A stretch of DNA of 64,000 nucleotides from an uncultured Dorea sp. (GTDB lineage Bacteria; Bacillota; Clostridia; Lachnospirales; Lachnospiraceae): contig CAJUFA010000001.1 of NCBI GenBank assembly GCA_910585725.1, positions 134,991 to 198,990 on the forward strand, read 5' to 3'. A program made the translations under genes and the position numbers. Position 1 is the stretch's first letter. Each line of letters opens with the position of its first letter. Below, in pieces: positions 49,131 through 57,662 of this stretch. The notes under the pieces are model-generated. The model had not been told where the DNA came from, made no database searches, and was given only the letters and a program-made list of their open reading frames with translations.

Positions 49131-50804
49131 TTATGGATTTCTGTATTTTGCGTCCAGTTTCCACGGCTGCATCGCTCCGCCCTGCTCTGCCGGACGGCAC
49201 ATCTGCGCATAGATATTAAGCACGCCTTTCTGCTGCTTTAACGGCGGACACACCCATCTCTTCCTTCTGGCTTCAAGTTCTTCCTCGGATACCAACAGGT
49301 TTACAAATCCCTTCGTGATATCCATCTCTATCATATCCCCATTTTCAATAAGGGCAATCACCCCTCCGTCATAAGCCTCCGGTGATACATGTCCTACGAT
49401 AGCGCCGTAATTGAATCCGGAAAACCTGGCGTCCGTGATAAGTCCCACACTCTTATGAAGCCCCAGGCCGATCAGCGCATCGATACTAAGCATAAGCTCC
49501 TTCATACCCGGAGCCCCCTTGCATCCCTCATATCGGATCACGATAATGTCTCCCGGAACGATGTCTCCCGCCATGATCGCTTCATAGGCAGGCTGATCCC
49601 CTTCAAATACCTTCGCCGCGCCTTTGATGTACCTTACTTCTTCAAATACGGCCGTCGGACGGACGATCGCCCCCTCCGGAGAAATGTTGCCCCTTAAGAT
49701 CTTAAGCCCCGGCTCCTTCGCAACCGGATTCTCCAGGGAGTGGATCACCTCATTCTCCTTCGGGGTTACGGTTCCTAAGATATCCTTCCAGGTATTCCCA
49801 TACATGGTCGGCGCATCCGTATGGAGCTTATCTTCAAGCATCTTCATAACATTCTTAACACCGCCTGCATAGTGGAAATCCACAACCGTATACGGCCCGC
49901 TCGGGATTACCGCATTGATACAGTAGATTTCTTTGGCGTATTTTTCAAAATCCGCAAGAGTAAGATCGATCCCCAGTTCATATGCATATGCTAAGATATG
50001 CAGCACCGCGTTGGTAGACCCGGCAACCGCCATATCGAACATGATCGCATTTTCCAATACATCTTTCGTAATAAGCTCCTTAGGAGTCCTCCCTGAACCG
50101 GCAAGCTCTACCGCATATTTCCCCGCGGTACGGGCCGCGCGGAGTCTCGCGTTATCAGATGCCGGAATGGTAGACGTCCCGGGCATCACCAGATTCAGCA
50201 CCTCTCCCAGCATCTGCATCGTGTTCGCCGTCCCCATGGAAGGGCATGCGCCGAACGAAGGGCATACGCTGTCTTCCATCTCCATCAGCTCCTCTTCGGA
50301 AGCCCCGGAGAATCTGGCCGCATCCAGATCCGCCTCCACCACCGTATTGCCGCAGTAGTTCCCTGCCTGCATAGAACCGCCTGTAACTACCATGGCGGGA
50401 ATCTCCAGACGGCAGGCCGCCAGATAACAGCCTGCGATAATCAGGTCGCAGCTTGCCACACAGCAGACAGCGTCAAAATTATGTACCCGGGATACAAACT
50501 CAATAGACATCGCGACTATATCCCGCCCCACCTGCTCATACTTCATCTCATCCGCGCCGTTGGCGATATTCCCGCAGGTGGCGGGGATTCCGAACTCCAC
50601 CGGTATTCCCCCGGCAGCCCATATCCCTTCCTTCACCGCTTCCGTCACCTGTCTTAAGTGCGCGGTCCCCGGCGAACCTGACATATATGAGTTCGGCACT
50701 CCTATATGCGGTTTTTTACGGATATCTTCGTCGGAATATCCGGCCGCCTTCATCATAACACGCCTATGCGCCGCTTCGGCTCCGTTCCAATATTCTTTTC
50801 CCAT
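49131..50804 (-). CDS. IlvD/Edd-family dehydratase, probably sugar-acid type
   Basis: 557 residues with the three Fe-S Cys regions of the family: ATCGNIANG, CVASCDLIIAGCYL and FGACPSMGTANTM. The last two differ from true dihydroxyacid dehydratase (CDKI-PG and GACGGMYTANTM patterns), and the N-terminus lacks the usual IlvD start, so a sugar-acid dehydratase is more likely than branched-chain synthesis. No ilv genes are adjacent, which agrees with this. Substrate unknown. The divergent coiled-coil gene begins 221 bases upstream. Confidence 0.8.
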   Translation of the reverse strand: MGKEYWNGAEAAHRRVMMKAAGYSDEDIRKKPHIGVPNSYMSGSPGTAHLRQVTEAVKEGIWAAGGIPVEFGIPATCGNIANGADEMKYEQVGRDIVAMSIEFVSRVHNFDAVCCVASCDLIIAGCYLAACRLEIPAMVVTGGSMQAGNYCGNTVVEADLDAARFSGASEEELMEMEDSVCPSFGACPSMGTANTMQMLGEVLNLVMPGTSTIPASDNARLRAARTAGKYAVELAGSGRTPKELITKDVLENAIMFDMAVAGSTNAVLHILAYAYELGIDLTLADFEKYAKEIYCINAVIPSGPYTVVDFHYAGGVKNVMKMLEDKLHTDAPTMYGNTWKDILGTVTPKENEVIHSLENPVAKEPGLKILRGNISPEGAIVRPTAVFEEVRYIKGAAKVFEGDQPAYEAIMAGDIVPGDIIVIRYEGCKGAPGMKELMLSIDALIGLGLHKSVGLITDARFSGFNYGAIVGHVSPEAYDGGVIALIENGDMIEMDITKGFVNLLVSEEELEARRKRWVCPPLKQQKGVLNIYAQMCRPAEQGGAMQPWKLDAKYRNP

Positions 50805-50957
50805 TTTTAAGTCCTTCTTTCCTTTTCAAAACTAATAATATTCCCATTATTATAATCTATATATTCACTAAATACTTTAGCACAAAACGGCATTCCTGTC
50901 ATTCAAAGCCTTTAGAAAGTTATCGTGAAGTTATCGTGAATTGATAAGCCAATAGAC

Positions 50958-50981
50958 TTTCCTGCCCGGACATGATATAAT
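50958..50981 (+). promoter_or_regulatory. Extended -10 promoter of the coiled-coil gene
   Basis: TATAAT at 50976-50981 with TG at 50973-50974. The -35 region 17 bases upstream is poor (TAGACT), as is common with an extended -10. The ATG is at 51026 with AGAGGGG upstream. Confidence 0.55.
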
Positions 50982-51025
50982 ACAAACGGACAAAACAACG
51001 GTATTATCGTAAGAGGGGTGGTAAG

Positions 51026-51475
51026 ATGGCTTTAACAAAGGATGACTTACAGGCAATCGCTAATTTATTTCAGCCGACCAAAGACGATATACAAATGATA
51101 AAAAATGATGTGCAAGTACTGAAAGACGACGTGCAGGCGCTGAAAACCGACGTGCAGGTACTGAAAGACGACGTGCAGGCGCTGAAAACCGACGTGCAGG
51201 TACTGAAAGACGACGTGCAGGGCTTAAAGGGTGATGTGAAGATATTCCAGCAAGATACCCGGGAACTAAAAAACCGTACAACAGCTATTGAGCTTACTCT
51301 GGAAAATGAGACAAATCCTGGGATTAAGATCGTTGCCGAAGGGCATCTTGATTTGAACCGCAAGCTTGACAAAGCGTTAAAAATCGAGAATGAAAAAGAA
51401 ATTCTTCTCCTCAGGCTATCCCATCTTGAGAGCGAGACGCGAATCATTAAGGCGCAGCTTAATCAGCCTGCATAA
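51026..51475 (+). CDS. Coiled-coil heptad-repeat protein of unknown function
   Basis: 149 residues, no signal or membrane segment. Residues about 18-80 are regular heptads of the form DVQxLKxD, a parallel coiled coil that would form oligomers. The DNA behind it is a 21-bp repeat (51110-51235) with a 42-bp higher order, so copy number can change by slippage. A C-terminal helical part (ALKIENEKEILLLRLSHLESE) follows. Proteins of this form are widespread in Firmicutes with no assigned role. Next to the AAA+/M41 gene but transcribed toward it, so a link is uncertain. Confidence 0.7.
   Translation: MALTKDDLQAIANLFQPTKDDIQMIKNDVQVLKDDVQALKTDVQVLKDDVQALKTDVQVLKDDVQGLKGDVKIFQQDTRELKNRTTAIELTLENETNPGIKIVAEGHLDLNRKLDKALKIENEKEILLLRLSHLESETRIIKAQLNQPA
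51110..51235 (+). repeat. 21/42-bp tandem coding repeats
   Basis: Six 21-base units, starting at 51110, 51131, 51152, 51173, 51194 and 51215 with GTGCA. They alternate between two versions, giving near-identical 42-base pairs. Each encodes one heptad of the coiled-coil protein. Confidence 0.9.
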
Positions 51476-51497
51476 ATTTCAGATTGAAAAAAGAATA

Positions 51498-51525
51498 TTG
51501 AAAAAAGTTTTGCATATGCTATAAT
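51498..51525 (+). promoter_or_regulatory. Promoter of a candidate small RNA
   Basis: TTGAAA at 51498-51503, 16-base spacer, TATAAT at 51520-51525. No coding frame with a ribosome binding site follows before the terminator at 51570. Confidence 0.6.
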
Positions 51526-51531
51526 GCCAAT

Positions 51532-51615
51532 AGGCAAAAAGAAATCACAAGTCCATGCGGACAAAAAGTGAATCCCCAAACCGTGTTGCAGCACAGTTTG
51601 GGGATTCTTCTTTTC
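51532..51615 (+). ncRNA. Candidate small RNA of about 85 nt
   Basis: A promoter-like element (51498-51525) is followed by a short stem GTCC-ATGC-GGAC (51551-51562) and a strong intrinsic terminator (51570-51607 plus T-rich tail). No open frame fits between them. It is read towards a degraded small membrane peptide on the other strand (51643-51775), so the RNA may be the antisense partner of a type I toxin-antitoxin pair with a shared terminator. No expression evidence. Confidence 0.45.
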
Positions 51616-51618
51616 TTT
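51570..51618. terminator. Terminator, possibly bidirectional
   Basis: Stem GAATCCCCAAAC (51570-51581) with GTTTGGGGATTC (51596-51607), an inner GTG/CAC pair, then TTCTTTTCTTTT. The arm AATCCCCAAAC is the same as in the terminator at 2698-2739. Confidence 0.8.
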
Positions 51619-51642
51619 TATAGCGGCAAAGTACCCACTAGG

Positions 51643-51775
51643 TTAGTTGTTGCTCTTATCGTCACTGTCTAACCATTTGATGATATAGTGGCAGGCTACA
51701 CCAGCCAAAACAGCAACTAAAAAAGGATTGTGGCTATAGCAATCCGATGCTCGCTATCTCTATGGACACTGTCAT
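51643..51775 (-). pseudogene. Degraded Fst-like small membrane peptide
   Basis: A minus-strand frame ending at 51643 reads NPFLVAVLAGVACHYIIKWLD and then SDDKSNN: one membrane helix followed by an LD..D tail, as in Fst/Ldr-type type I toxins. This frame has no ATG, GTG or TTG start before an upstream stop. An ATG at 51775 opens a 13-codon stretch in another frame, and a T6 run lies between, so a frameshift is likely. The remaining part of the gap, 51776-51873, shows no gene. Confidence 0.35.
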
Positions 51776-51873
51776 AAAGTGGCTTCTCGGGGAGTTAATT
51801 TTCTTAATTTATACCTTTACCTTCCGAAAGAAACTTATTTCTGTCCTTATCTGGTTTCATACTTATTTTACAA

Positions 51874-54800
51874 CTAGTCCAATCCGATATATGCCGCTTC
51901 TATTTCCCGTCTTGTAAGATACTTCTTCTCACTATTCAGAACCGCCTCCGCCAGACGTTCCAAAGCATCCTTCTTTTCGTTAATGATTCTTATCGCTTCC
52001 TGCAGCTGTTCTGATAAAATCTGATTAATTAAATTCACTGCTTTTTCATTGAAGTGCAGCTGATCCTTTGAAATAACGGCAAGTCCCACTTCTTTCTCAT
52101 ACATACCTAACTCGCACACCATCCACGAAGCATAGGTCGTCGCATGTTTCAAATCAGAAGACGCCCCTGCCGTAAGACCATATCCATATACCATTTCTGC
52201 GGCTCTTCCACCAAGCGCCTCGCAGATTTGTTCCAGCAACGATTCCTTTGTGACTGATTCGCGGGAACTGTCTGACAGCATATAACCATTATGTCCGCCT
52301 CTTGCCACAATGCTCATATACTCAGGAACTCTATTATGATACAGCGGAATCAGGGCATGGCCTGCTTCATGATATGCCGTACGTTTTACTGCTTCTAACG
52401 ACCCTGTTTCCCTTGCTTCTCCATACTTCAGATTTTCAAGGATTTCATCCAGCAAGATATCATCTGCCGGTTTATCGGAGCGGATGGCTTCCCGCAGCGC
52501 TGCTTCTATCAGATTCTCAATATCGGCAAAACTTCTTCCGTCTAATCGATGAACAATACTGCCGATCTTCTCATCCGAGATGTCAAACATATGCTGGTGT
52601 TTACAGATAAGCCGTTCCAGCATCCATTCTCTTCCCTTCCTGTCCGGAATATCAATGAATAAAGTTCTGTCGAAACGCCTTGAAAGCGCGCGGTCTATCT
52701 GGTTTCCTAAATTTGTCGCCGCCATAACAAATACCGGTTTATCATCTACCTTCTTAAAACCATCCATCTCTGTCAACAGTGCGTTCAGTGTCACGCTGTT
52801 CGGCGTCAACTGCCGATCCTTACCGATTGCATCCACTTCATCTATGAACAGCACTGCCGGCGCGTACTTTCTTGCGGTGCGGAAGACGCGGCGTACTTCG
52901 TCGGCTCCCTTGTTTGCCAGCACGTCCGCGCCGATCTCCAGAAAACTTACGCCTGATTCCGTGGCCACTACCTTTGCAATCGAGGTCTTGCCTGTTCCGG
53001 CCGGTCCAAACATCAATACGCCTTTCGGTACTCTGACGCCTTTTTGCAGATACTCTTTCGGCTTCTTTAGAAAATCAATAAAGTATTGCAGCTCCTTTTT
53101 AACATTATCCGCCACAAAGATATCGTCCCAGTGTTTGTTCGGTCGGGTATCCGCCGACAATAGAAGATCCTTGTCCTCCGCTTCAACAGACGACTCCAGT
53201 TTGAAATTACAGAAAACGATCTTACCAAATTTTTTCTTTTCATCTTGTTCATTCCTTATTTCATAGGTAAGTCTCTGATGCCGTAAAGAAAGGGTTTCCA
53301 TTGTTTTCTGACAGCATATGTCTGCATAAGCCGCTGTAATCTCTGTTGCGATTGCTTTTCGATTCAAGAATCCCTGAGCCCCGCGGCTATAAATCTTTCT
53401 CTTTTCACTTTGACCATAAGAATATTCCCCGTCTTCGTATAAGATAAACACAGGAATTTCCCCGTACTCTTTTCTTATATCGTCAAACACCCTGCCGCCC
53501 TCGGTTTTAATATCTGTAATACTCAGACTGCCTCCCTTCTCCTTCATTCCATATGCATAATCAACTATTGCCAGAATAATATTCTCCTTACGGATGATCT
53601 GCATAAATTCCTCCGGGTCGTCTGTAATCCTGATTTGCACATCACTTTCTGCCAATCTGTCGTTATGGATCTCTTCCTCGTTCCCGAAAATGGCTATAAC
53701 ACAATTCTTATCTCCAAGATAAAACTGCCGGATCTCGTCGGAGGTTTCAAAGAAGTCATGTTCCCATGAGATTTTTCTGATCCGCTCACGCCAGTTTAAT
53801 CCCATTTTCTCTTCTGCCCGAACCAGGAAATCATAGAGCCCTTTATCTATAATTTTTCCGGCAAGCACGGCGGCGTTTCTTGCGTCCATGTTCCCTCCCA
53901 TGGAAAACAATGCGGTGGCTGCAAGCTTATCCTTCTCGCTCTCTATATCGTATCCATATCTTTCTTTCAATAATTTTAGCTGCTTATCCAAATCCGCCTT
54001 TATAATTTTGAGAATAGAATCCGCGCGCAGATGATTGAACATAATAGTCGTATGGGAAGACATTCTCGAAACAAGCTCAGGCGGAAAAAACGGTGTGTTT
54101 GATGCCGGAGCTATGTCTTTCTTCAAAGCGTCTATGACGACGCTGTCCGGCAGCAGCGTCAGATTTTCATTTTCGGCATTTTGATATAATTGCTTTCCCG
54201 CATTGGTGGTAAGAATCACAATCGTATTTCTGAAATCTATATCTTTGTCATAATGCCTGTCAAAACATTTGCCTTCGTCCAAAATCTGAAGAAAGAGAAG
54301 AATCGCCTCATTGCAAGCTTTTTCCACTTCGTCAAACAATAACACGCACCGGGGATTTTCCCGCACAAAATTTGTTAATACTCCGGGCTTTGAATCTTTA
54401 TACAAAGTGGAAGAACCCATAAGCTCTGTCACAGTGCCTCTGTCAGAATAGCCGGACATATCAAAGCGTTTATGAGGAATCCCCAGCGTATTGGCGATAA
54501 TCTCTGCAATAAAAGTTTTACCGACGCCCGGAGGACCGGCAAACAGATATGCCTGTCTGGGACCTTTCTTTTTATTTCCTGCATTTGTCTCTTTTTCAGC
54601 GTTAAAAAAAGAATTTTCAATTTTATCAATCACATCGTTTTGTCCGACAACCTTTTCCTTCAACGCTATGCTGATTGCCGAAGCCCTCATTACGATATCC
54701 CGCATAGACGCCTTACTCTTCTCAGTCTCTTCTGCCGGATATTCCGTCTCCAGATCCGGATTCCGAAAAGGTCCTGATAACTCCAAAAGATCCTGACGAT

Positions 54801-55611
54801 ATACCGGATTCCCTACAAGTTCCCTGTATAACCCCATGATCGTATGTCCGCCCTGCTTAATAAATCGTTTCATAGCCATGTAGGATTTCGATTCAATCTT
54901 TAAAAAGCTGCCTGTTTCCAGATCTCCTCTTGCCTTTAACACGTTCCGTTTAAAAATTTCCGGTAAATCCACGGCCTCCATCCCATATCCTTCGAACCTC
55001 TTTCTTAAAAGATTATAGTCCTCTGATTCATGCCATAACTCCTGAATATTTATATCCTCTGTTTCAAATCCCGGCAGCTCATCCTGCCTTTCTTGACATT
55101 TCCTCTGATAAAAATATAGTATTTTATCATCGTCTAAAATAAGATAAAGCAGCGCCGTATAAAGCGAAGTGCAGGAATAACGGCCGGTATAGTAGTTCCC
55201 ATTTATATTCGGCTGATGTTCTTTGTCTGCGCTCGAAATATGTTTCAGCAAAGCCTCAATCCAAAGTGAATTTGTATGGGAATCATATTCTAAACCTGCT
55301 TTTTCCAAAATCTCCCTGTTTAAATAATCTTCCAGCTCTTTTTTTAATACAGCCTTTTCATCATATTTCTCTAACACTCCTTCTTCCCGATCTGATTCAT
55401 CTAAAATTCTTTCCAAATATTCCACTGCCTGTTTCATTGCATAGGATCGGCTCATTTCCACAGTTTCATCTTCACTTTCTTTTTCCGTCATGTACGTGAA
55501 ACTGCGATATTCCGCGCCTTTAAACCCTTTTACCTGCTGCTCGGTTTCACTCCATACATCATAAATACCCGGAACGCGTCCTTTTCTTACGGCATAAATC
55601 TTTTTCTTCAT
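51874..55611 (-). CDS. Hybrid-binding domain / Clp AAA+ / receiver-like / FtsH-type AAA+ M41 protease
   Basis: A 1245-residue soluble protein with no membrane segment. N-terminal residues about 2-45 (KKIYAVRKGRVPGIYDVW, QVKGFKGAEYRSF) form the viroplasmin-like domain that in RNase H1 binds RNA:DNA hybrids. Residues 320-560 are a ClpA/B-type AAA_2 module (GPPGVGKT about 359, LLFDEVEKA, TTNAG). Residues about 637-765 look like a receiver domain. Residues 825-1005 are an FtsH AAA+ (GPAGTGKT about 869, FIDEVDAIG, RRFDR). The C-terminal M41 protease has HEAGH about 1081 and the third ligand in AGASSDLKHA. The ATG at 55611 has AAAGGA seven bases before it. Divergent from the RNase HIII-like gene. 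Function unknown. Confidence 0.88.
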   Translation of the reverse strand: MKKKIYAVRKGRVPGIYDVWSETEQQVKGFKGAEYRSFTYMTEKESEDETVEMSRSYAMKQAVEYLERILDESDREEGVLEKYDEKAVLKKELEDYLNREILEKAGLEYDSHTNSLWIEALLKHISSADKEHQPNINGNYYTGRYSCTSLYTALLYLILDDDKILYFYQRKCQERQDELPGFETEDINIQELWHESEDYNLLRKRFEGYGMEAVDLPEIFKRNVLKARGDLETGSFLKIESKSYMAMKRFIKQGGHTIMGLYRELVGNPVYRQDLLELSGPFRNPDLETEYPAEETEKSKASMRDIVMRASAISIALKEKVVGQNDVIDKIENSFFNAEKETNAGNKKKGPRQAYLFAGPPGVGKTFIAEIIANTLGIPHKRFDMSGYSDRGTVTELMGSSTLYKDSKPGVLTNFVRENPRCVLLFDEVEKACNEAILLFLQILDEGKCFDRHYDKDIDFRNTIVILTTNAGKQLYQNAENENLTLLPDSVVIDALKKDIAPASNTPFFPPELVSRMSSHTTIMFNHLRADSILKIIKADLDKQLKLLKERYGYDIESEKDKLAATALFSMGGNMDARNAAVLAGKIIDKGLYDFLVRAEEKMGLNWRERIRKISWEHDFFETSDEIRQFYLGDKNCVIAIFGNEEEIHNDRLAESDVQIRITDDPEEFMQIIRKENIILAIVDYAYGMKEKGGSLSITDIKTEGGRVFDDIRKEYGEIPVFILYEDGEYSYGQSEKRKIYSRGAQGFLNRKAIATEITAAYADICCQKTMETLSLRHQRLTYEIRNEQDEKKKFGKIVFCNFKLESSVEAEDKDLLLSADTRPNKHWDDIFVADNVKKELQYFIDFLKKPKEYLQKGVRVPKGVLMFGPAGTGKTSIAKVVATESGVSFLEIGADVLANKGADEVRRVFRTARKYAPAVLFIDEVDAIGKDRQLTPNSVTLNALLTEMDGFKKVDDKPVFVMAATNLGNQIDRALSRRFDRTLFIDIPDRKGREWMLERLICKHQHMFDISDEKIGSIVHRLDGRSFADIENLIEAALREAIRSDKPADDILLDEILENLKYGEARETGSLEAVKRTAYHEAGHALIPLYHNRVPEYMSIVARGGHNGYMLSDSSRESVTKESLLEQICEALGGRAAEMVYGYGLTAGASSDLKHATTYASWMVCELGMYEKEVGLAVISKDQLHFNEKAVNLINQILSEQLQEAIRIINEKKDALERLAEAVLNSEKKYLTRREIEAAYIGLD

Positions 55612-55708
55612 AGAGTATTCCTTTCCCTTCCGCTTCAAAGTCAGTTAATTATAATATTAACATAACACAGGAACGCCTACAAGGATTTACAGGCAAGTAC
55701 CGCGTTTC

Positions 55709-55737
55709 TTGACATGACAGAAAGCCGGTGATAAAAT
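55709..55737 (+). promoter_or_regulatory. Promoter of the RNase HIII-like gene
   Basis: TTGACA at 55709-55714, 17-base spacer, TAAAAT at 55732-55737, 57 bases before the ATG. A minus-strand TATAAT (55653-55648) with a poor -35 may serve the divergent protease gene, so both genes could be read from this 183-base region. Confidence 0.7.
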
Positions 55738-55794
55738 ATTTAAGTATTTATTAAAGTAAAACTCCTACCACAAATTATTGAAAAGAGAACAAAT

Positions 55795-56871
55795 ATGGAA
55801 AATAAAACTAAAGACAATTATTCATTCATACCAATAGACAAAGCCAAAACGTTGACTTGGATTGAAGAAAAATACGGGGAGTACAAAGTTTCTTCCAACG
55901 AAAATAATGTTGAAAATTACTATAAATTTAATAACGGCGATTTTATTAAAACATACAAAGATACCTGTGAAAAAGGCAAAAAAAGCAGAAACGGCAAAAT
56001 TCTAATGTGCGGCCGTAATGCCGATTATCATGAATTTCGTGAAAAAGATATGCGGCTTAACAACACTCCTGTAGAAGAATCAGACGTATCTTCTCCTCTT
56101 ATTTCAGACTTGAACTTCAATCATAAAGTAATCGGAAGCGATGAAACCGGCAAAGGAGAGACTTTTAAGTACCTGATCATCACCGCCGCATATGTGAATG
56201 GGGCAGACGACGTAAAAAGATATATCAAATCAGGCGTCGACGATTCTAAGGAAATCCTAAAGGCAATCCCAAAGATCGGAGAAGAGCTCACCCATATTCA
56301 TAACTGGGATGAACTGTTAGAAAATCTCGATGAAAAGAAGCTCTTCGTTACGGATTGTTCCGTCACAAAAATCATCACAAACGAAGAATATAACGAAAGA
56401 TGTTATAAAAACGGCGAAAATGTCAACGACGTCATAAAAGAAGCACATCTGGAAGTAATAAGAGAAGTTTATAAAAGGCATCCCGGCAGCGAGATCGTAG
56501 TGGATGATTTTTATGACAAAAACGAAAAGTTTATAGATCAGTTTAAAAAAGAGCTGTCTTCCAATAATTCCCCGGCAGACCCAGGCCGCGTATTTATGAC
56601 GGTCAAAGCTGATTCCAAGATCATGGCAGTTTCTCTGGCATCCGTAATAAGCTCTTATATATGTACTCTTGGCTGTGATTATGTTCAGAATATTTTAAAC
56701 AATATTTACAAAAAAGAATCCGAAGGAGAGATACCTCTGCCGAAAGGTAATCCGGGCTTAGACAATCTATCAAACTTCTTTTCAAAACTGAAACCGGAAA
56801 GAAAAGATGAATTCATTGATAAATATTCAAAAAAAATCTTTAAAAATGTTCAGCAAGTACTTAATAAATGA
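55795..56871 (+). CDS. Divergent RNase HIII-like nuclease
   Basis: 358 residues. The C-terminal part (about 112-358) keeps the RNase HII/HIII fold marks: GSDETGKGET (Asp and Glu of the metal site), GVDDSKEI, VVDDFYD (third Asp) and KADSKIMAVSLASVISSY, which matches the KAESK-AVA-AS motif of RNase HIII. The N-terminal part has YKFNNGDFIKTYKD and GKILMCG, reminiscent of the TBP-like hybrid-binding domain of RNase HIII. All four acidic positions seem present, so it is probably active on RNA:DNA hybrids. It is more AT-rich than its neighbours, suggesting transfer. Divergent partner of the hybrid-binding AAA+/M41 gene. Confidence 0.78.
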   Translation: MENKTKDNYSFIPIDKAKTLTWIEEKYGEYKVSSNENNVENYYKFNNGDFIKTYKDTCEKGKKSRNGKILMCGRNADYHEFREKDMRLNNTPVEESDVSSPLISDLNFNHKVIGSDETGKGETFKYLIITAAYVNGADDVKRYIKSGVDDSKEILKAIPKIGEELTHIHNWDELLENLDEKKLFVTDCSVTKIITNEEYNERCYKNGENVNDVIKEAHLEVIREVYKRHPGSEIVVDDFYDKNEKFIDQFKKELSSNNSPADPGRVFMTVKADSKIMAVSLASVISSYICTLGCDYVQNILNNIYKKESEGEIPLPKGNPGLDNLSNFFSKLKPERKDEFIDKYSKKIFKNVQQVLNK

Positions 56872-56909
56872 AAAAACGGGATGGAAAATGTGCGAATTTT
56901 CCATCCCGT
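56871..56909. terminator. Bidirectional terminator
   Basis: 14-bp stem (56876-56889 with 56896-56909) and six-base loop. T6 follows on the minus strand. It separates the RNase HIII-like gene from the convergent ABC ATPase gene. Confidence 0.85.
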
Positions 56910-56916
56910 CTAACTA

Positions 56917-57585
56917 TTACGCAACGATACGACCGTCTTCGATTCTTACGATGCGGTCCGCCATCTGGGCGATCGCCGGATTATGGGTTATCATGACAAT
57001 CGTCTGATGAAACTCCTGACTCGTCATTTTCAGCAGGCCGATCACATCGTCGCTGGTTTTGGAATCCAAATTCCCCGTCGGCTCGTCTGCCAGGATAATA
57101 GACGGCTTGGACGCCAGAGCCCGGGCTATGGCCACACGCTGCTGCTGGCCGCCGGACAGATTGTTCGGCAGGCTGTCAAGCTTCGTTTCCAGTCCCAGCA
57201 GATTCACTATCTTCATGATGAACGCTCTGTCCGGCTTCTGCCCGTCCAGAGAGATTGGAAATACAATGTTCTCCCACACGGTAAGGACAGGCACCAGATT
57301 ATAATTCTGGAAGATAAACCCGATCTGCTTACGCCGAAAGATGGTTGCCTGTTCATTATTAAGCGTCGAGAGCTCGGTGCCGCCGATTCTGATACTGCCC
57401 TCCGTCGGCGTATCCAGACCCCCCAGCATATTAAGAAGAGTAGACTTCCCGCTGCCGGAAGTACCGATAACCGCGGTGAATTTTCCCCGTTCAATTTCCA
57501 GATCAACGCCGTCCAGCGCCTTTACCATGGTATCGCCTTTGCCGTAATATTTTTTAAGGTTCGCTGCTTTTAAAATACTTTCCAT
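56917..57585 (-). CDS. ABC transporter ATPase (MacB/BceA type)
   Basis: 222 residues: Walker [11 protein letters not shown] loop [10 protein letters not shown], canonical signature [15 protein letters not shown], Walker [14 protein letters not shown] and H loop MITHNP. This subfamily pairs with FtsX-type permeases that remove antimicrobial peptides or export lipoproteins. It lies downstream of the large permease and is the last gene of the module. It is one of two ATPases there and the one with intact motifs. Confidence 0.93.
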   Translation of the reverse strand: MESILKAANLKKYYGKGDTMVKALDGVDLEIERGKFTAVIGTSGSGKSTLLNMLGGLDTPTEGSIRIGGTELSTLNNEQATIFRRKQIGFIFQNYNLVPVLTVWENIVFPISLDGQKPDRAFIMKIVNLLGLETKLDSLPNNLSGGQQQRVAIARALASKPSIILADEPTGNLDSKTSDDVIGLLKMTSQEFHQTIVMITHNPAIAQMADRIVRIEDGRIVA

Positions 57586-57662
57586 AAGATATTGCTCCTC
57601 CTTCTTGCTCGTATATATTCTCAGAATCTTCCTTGTCTCTGTCTTTTCTGCAATTCTGATAA

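Noticed and set aside
51874..55611. Housekeeping FtsH
   Set aside because: No membrane helices, a second AAA+ module, a hybrid-binding N-terminus, and more than 1200 residues where FtsH has 600-700.
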